Origin: Promethearchaeia archaeon
Lineage (GTDB): Archaea; Asgardarchaeota; Lokiarchaeia; Sigyniarchaeales; SOKP01
DNA: 5,796 nucleotides
Assembly: GCA_029856445.1 (NCBI GenBank)
Contig: JAHQWY010000244.1
Span: forward strand, 1-5,796
Direction of reading: 5' to 3'
Below the pieces are notes generated by a model. That model had not been told where the DNA came from and did no database searches. It saw nothing but the letters and a program-made list of their open reading frames with translations. Below are positions 5,723 through 5,796 of the stretch, one piece after another. Each line of letters opens with the position of its first letter. Position 1 is the stretch's first letter. A program made the translations under genes and the position numbers.

Positions 5723-5796
5723 ATTTCATATGTAAAATTTCAAGTACCAGAAAAATTGAAGACTTCACTCAAGAATGCCATAAGTAAAATTGCCGA
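5723..5796 (+). CDS. rpl7ae: Ribosomal protein eL8 (L7Ae), 5' part only, ATT start
   Basis: The window ends after 24 codons. The peptide (M)SYVKFQVPEKLKTSLKNA matches the start of archaeal L7Ae proteins, which typically begin with a few residues followed by YVKFxVPEEL and an amphipathic helix. L7Ae is a large-subunit protein that also binds kink-turns in box C/D and H/ACA guide RNAs and in RNase P. The RNA-binding core lies beyond the window. The frame is closed by a TGA at 5714-5716. Between it and the conserved residues the only codons are TTT, AAA, ATT, TCA and TAT, so the only plausible start is the ATT at 5723, in the methionine position and behind a good Shine-Dalgarno sequence. An ATG at 5730 is out of frame and is followed at once by TAA. 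The in-frame TTG at codon 12 would delete the first strand. The identification is likely but rests on a short stretch. Confidence 0.75.
   Translation, partial: MSYVKFQVPEKLKTSLKNAISKIA

Overview
The window looks like AT-rich chromosomal DNA from an archaeon, most likely an Asgard archaeon of the Lokiarchaeia type. Four genes encode information-processing proteins of the archaeal/eukaryotic kind: ribosomal proteins eS6 and eL24, RNA polymerase subunit Rpo10/RpoN, and the start of what appears to be ribosomal protein eL8 (L7Ae). Two other genes fit Asgard genomes: a long TPR protein with a C-terminal domain I recognise from Lokiarchaeal paralogues, and a protein whose N-terminal part resembles a gelsolin-type fold. 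The assignment rests on protein resemblance from memory, not on a search.

Layout. Minus strand, 23-2207: a gene pair made of an uncharacterised gelsolin-like protein (2207-1356) followed, with a 23-bp overlap, by a cobalamin-binding-type radical SAM enzyme (1378-23). Then comes a divergent 174-bp promoter region with TATA-like boxes on both strands, each placed so that the transcript would be nearly leaderless. Plus strand: eS6 (TTG start, 2382-2786) and eL24 (2809-2991), a short operon. Minus strand: rpo10 (3254-3054), convergent with eL24 and lacking any ATG, GTG or TTG start. A 337-bp AT-rich stretch without a gene (3255-3591) holds the divergent promoters, an inverted-repeat structure and one copy of a repeat. 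Plus strand: the TPR gene (3592-5577), a T-rich terminator, the second copy of the repeat, and the first 24 codons of the putative eL8 gene (from 5723), which also lacks a standard start codon.

The most notable result is that two conserved genes, rpo10 and eL8, appear to start at AUA and AUU. Each candidate start lies behind a good Shine-Dalgarno sequence and exactly where the family has its initiator methionine. Gene callers limited to ATG/GTG/TTG would miss rpo10 entirely. The second notable result is an imperfect direct repeat, about 80% identical over 60 bp, that flanks the TPR gene. This suggests the gene was inserted or duplicated inside a translation/transcription gene neighbourhood.
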